A stretch of 36,220 nt of DNA from an uncultured Bacillota bacterium (GTDB lineage Bacteria; Bacillota_I; Bacilli_A; Izemoplasmatales; UBA1188), in contig CALCVH010000175.1 in NCBI GenBank assembly GCA_937907585.1, forward strand, positions 1 to 36,220. The letters run 5' to 3'. The stretch's first letter is position 1, and each line of letters opens with the position of its first letter. This document shows, piece by piece, positions 35,301 through 36,220 of the stretch. The position numbers were made by a program, and so were the translations under genes. A model generated the notes under the pieces. That model worked only from the letters and a program-made list of their open reading frames with translations. It had not been told where the DNA came from and made no database searches.

Positions 35301-36117
35301 TGTTTGGATTGAAAATTCAAGCTTTAGTGATTTAACTATTAATGTTGAACTAACTGGCGACGCTAGAAAAACATACTATGCTTCAATTGGATATAGTGTT
35401 AACACATCAACAATTGATAATGTTGTAGTTAATTCTCACACTAATTTAGATTCAATAAAAATCGGAGATAGCGATGTTAGCCAAGTAGTATTCAATTTGA
35501 TTGAAGATCCTATTGAATATACATTAATTGAAAACGAAGAAGATTTTTGGAATATTTATAAAGATTCAACTTCATTATCAGGAAATTATAAACTTGCGAA
35601 CGATATCACACTAACTAAAAATACTGGAGAAGGAAATGGATATCAAGTTAACTATCAATTTAATGGAATAATTAACGGCGACGGACACACTCTTAATTAT
35701 TCTGGCGCAAGACTATTCAATACATTTAGTGGAACATTAAAAAACATTACATTAAATGCTGGAGATGGTTACTACTGGGGTTCAGCACTTTCATATTTCT
35801 TATCTAACGCAATAATTGAGAATGTAACGATATCTGTTAATTTTAGTAGATCAAATACATATTGGTACGCAAATGGTTACATTGAAGCTCCAGGATCAGG
35901 TGCTTTAGCTGTGTGGGCTGATAGTGTTACTATTGACGGATTAGTTATTAATTATGAATTAAGTAATGATGCGACAACTCAGTATTACGCCGCTATAGCA
36001 TACGAATTAAAGAATTCAACATTATCTGATATTACTATTAATGCTAAGGTTGATTTAGATGTGATAAAAACTGGAAACAGTGATGTATCACAAGTAATCA
36101 TAAACAAATTAGATTAA
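32371..36117 (+). CDS. Large modular surface lipoprotein with beta-helix and Ig-like domains
   Basis: Start at ATG 32371, after AGGAGGGGAC; an in-frame ATG 13 codons earlier would precede the signal peptide. The 1248-residue product has a lipobox ending NSSC (Cys23). Three MucBP/InlB-like segments (about 46-112, 424-495, 778-848) each carry VEYYF/IEHYL/IEYYK and KEDGSLVLK. Two bacterial Ig-like (BIG2) domains lie at about 115-195 and 496-580. Four units start near 202, 581, 849 and 1054; each opens with EEDWW or a variant, then has DGDGHTLSYTG-like strands, YYWGSAIAYF and EAPGSGALAVW, resembling GLUG or right-handed beta-helix repeats. No catalytic motif is visible. Likely an adhesin or glycan-binding scaffold for the importer operon; exact function unknown. 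Confidence 0.75.
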   Translation: MKKIYRILLITLMIFCVFTNSSCKNKKTTTEADNTTTIKTNTKEYRVEYYFETENGYVLDDTKTKILTGDVDKTVTHPREEFDGYVYESSHKSNVVRGRVKEDGSLVLKAYYSYDYTGRISFQSDLDKIDLIKGESTKLNVKVLLDNKEVTDGVLYESSYKAVTIDENGMMEGRMRGEAEISVSYKNISKSFVATVYDAFIENEEDWWGIYEHLSYWYKFSNDVVLSESSVEHFTIPESEDQEKVDGFLYNPQFTGVIDGDGHSLTYTGSRLFNWLSGGAIIRNLVINASDGFYWGSTIAYGMSELSLVENVTLNAMFTTQSCFRAVNKDFWIQLGGDNGVYGTGGMFGMIENSTVENCTINLDISRLESGENFGAVCYDAKPNTAIRNCKIITTYENMAVVKVDSGATIITDNTVSLLKECDYTIEHYLENNGVYNKNDELTQHLKGFTDRLVNASPLSINGYAFDTENTLNVLDGKIKEDGSLVLKVYYKKSNVRFESELPRHFDASKGDEYQLEFSIYLEDQLVESGYTITSSDPSILSVDENNKVTVLKSGYAKVVVEYQNATMTFEFDCITGLIKTEEDWWKIFDDLTGYYKLSNDISLTDNVCNHFGENGYMINHTFSGVLDGDGHTLSYTGNKLFTSVEGTIKNIHLSAGSGYYWGSAIAYFLSDAKLENITLDATIDRYNTYWYAADMFIEAPGSGALAVWVTTTKFKDIVINLMLTDECNLDYYVGIAHSVLNSSFDNVTINCNKEVRVMNEGNTEYDNVTVNNSSKTYKIEYYKDGVKDDSLTQELNGTMGFTVSVTPTTIIGYTFDEDNTNNVLSGTVKEDGSLVLKLYYKTSVTELSTEEDWLSIYSSDISLQGTYILKNDIVLTKTVADQEEYMVNYEFSGEIDGNGYSITYSGNKLFTTFSGTLKNITLNAGNGYYWGSALAYFVSSAKVSDVTVNATFSRNNTYWYAPNVGYIEAPGSGALGVWIENSSFSDLTINVELTGDARKTYYASIGYSVNTSTIDNVVVNSHTNLDSIKIGDSDVSQVVFNLIEDPIEYTLIENEEDFWNIYKDSTSLSGNYKLANDITLTKNTGEGNGYQVNYQFNGIINGDGHTLNYSGARLFNTFSGTLKNITLNAGDGYYWGSALSYFLSNAIIENVTISVNFSRSNTYWYANGYIEAPGSGALAVWADSVTIDGLVINYELSNDATTQYYAAIAYELKNSTLSDITINAKVDLDVIKTGNSDVSQVIINKLD
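32974..36100 (+). repeat. Four diverged beta-helix repeat units within the modular lipoprotein gene
   Basis: Units start near 32974, 34111, 34915 and 35530. The last two are adjacent; the others are separated by MucBP-like modules, with an Ig-like module also preceding the second. Units 3 and 4 are closest: both read as ACATTTAGTGGAACATTAAA at about 35107 and 35729, followed by similar YYWGSA coding. Divergence is greater than in the repeats of the 10755 gene, so these are older duplications. Confidence 0.75.
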
Positions 36118-36148
36118 TATAAAAAATATAAAAAGGAGAAAACATTTT

Positions 36149-36220
36149 ATGAAAAAGACATTTAATCTTTTTACATTACTTGTTGTATTTGGATTAGTCT
36201 TATCAGTAGTAGCTTGTAAT
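36149..36220 (+). CDS. Lipoprotein, start only, cut by the window edge
   Basis: ATG 36149 follows AAAAGGAG with 10 nt spacing and opens 24 codons to the last base of the window. The peptide MKKTFNLFTLLVVFGLVLSV continues to VACN, a classical lipobox with Cys23. It continues the operon 31 nt after the previous stop. Another sugar-binding or glycan-active lipoprotein is likely from position, but nothing beyond the signal peptide is visible. Confidence 0.75.
   Translation, partial: MKKTFNLFTLLVVFGLVLSVVACN

Overview
The window is a strongly AT-rich bacterial chromosomal segment of about 36 kb. It has dense, nearly all plus-strand operons, clear Shine-Dalgarno sites, Gram-positive-type lipoprotein signals (small residue then Cys), and TGA used as a stop (for example at 3395-3397 and 16787-16789). 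That fits a low-GC Firmicutes/Tenericutes organism using the standard bacterial code (an Acholeplasma/Izemoplasma/Erysipelotrichia-like or gut mollicute-related lineage) rather than a TGA=Trp mycoplasma. The exact taxon cannot be fixed from the sequence alone. No rRNA, tRNA, CRISPR array, transposase or phage gene was seen.

The whole window reads as a Gram-positive-style glycan utilisation region with four blocks. (A) 1-1204: control region and a DMT/EamA-type membrane transporter. (B) 1207-6597: a three-gene cytoplasmic cassette of GH35-like beta-galactosidase, GH20-like beta-N-acetylhexosaminidase and an L-arabinose/L-fucose isomerase-like protein, closed by an intrinsic terminator. (C) 6598-21348: an operon with a lipoprotein TIM-barrel glycosidase-like protein, a sugar ABC solute-binding lipoprotein, permease 1, a 1710-residue cell-surface protein with five tandem lectin-like repeats, permease 2, a cytoplasmic paralogue of the first protein, an AraC regulator and an 849-residue six-hairpin glycosidase-like protein. 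A bidirectional terminator ends it. (D) 21347-36220: a divergent AraC regulator on the minus strand facing a long plus-strand operon. That operon has a GH38-like (DUF5054-type) protein, a DUF1861-type beta-propeller protein, a second solute-binding lipoprotein with two permeases, a lipoprotein/cytoplasmic pair of DUF4838-type proteins, a 1248-residue modular lipoprotein and the start of a further lipoprotein cut by the window edge.

The likely logic is that surface proteins bind and partly trim a complex glycan, two ABC importers bring oligosaccharides in, and cytoplasmic glycosidases and an isomerase finish them. AraC regulators next to each importer operon probably sense the products. No ABC ATPase lies in the window, so both importers presumably share an MsmK/UgpC-type ATPase encoded elsewhere. 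The enzyme mix (beta-galactosidase, beta-hexosaminidase, mannosidase-like, beta-propeller mannoside-active-like) is compatible with host or algal glycoconjugates, but the substrate is inference.

Most unusual points: the giant repeat surface protein lies between the two permease genes of one importer; two different protein families each occur as a secreted-lipoprotein plus cytoplasmic pair; a 24-nt element sits at identical distance from the -10 box upstream of two adjacent transcription units; and the divergent AraC gene appears to be transcribed without a leader.
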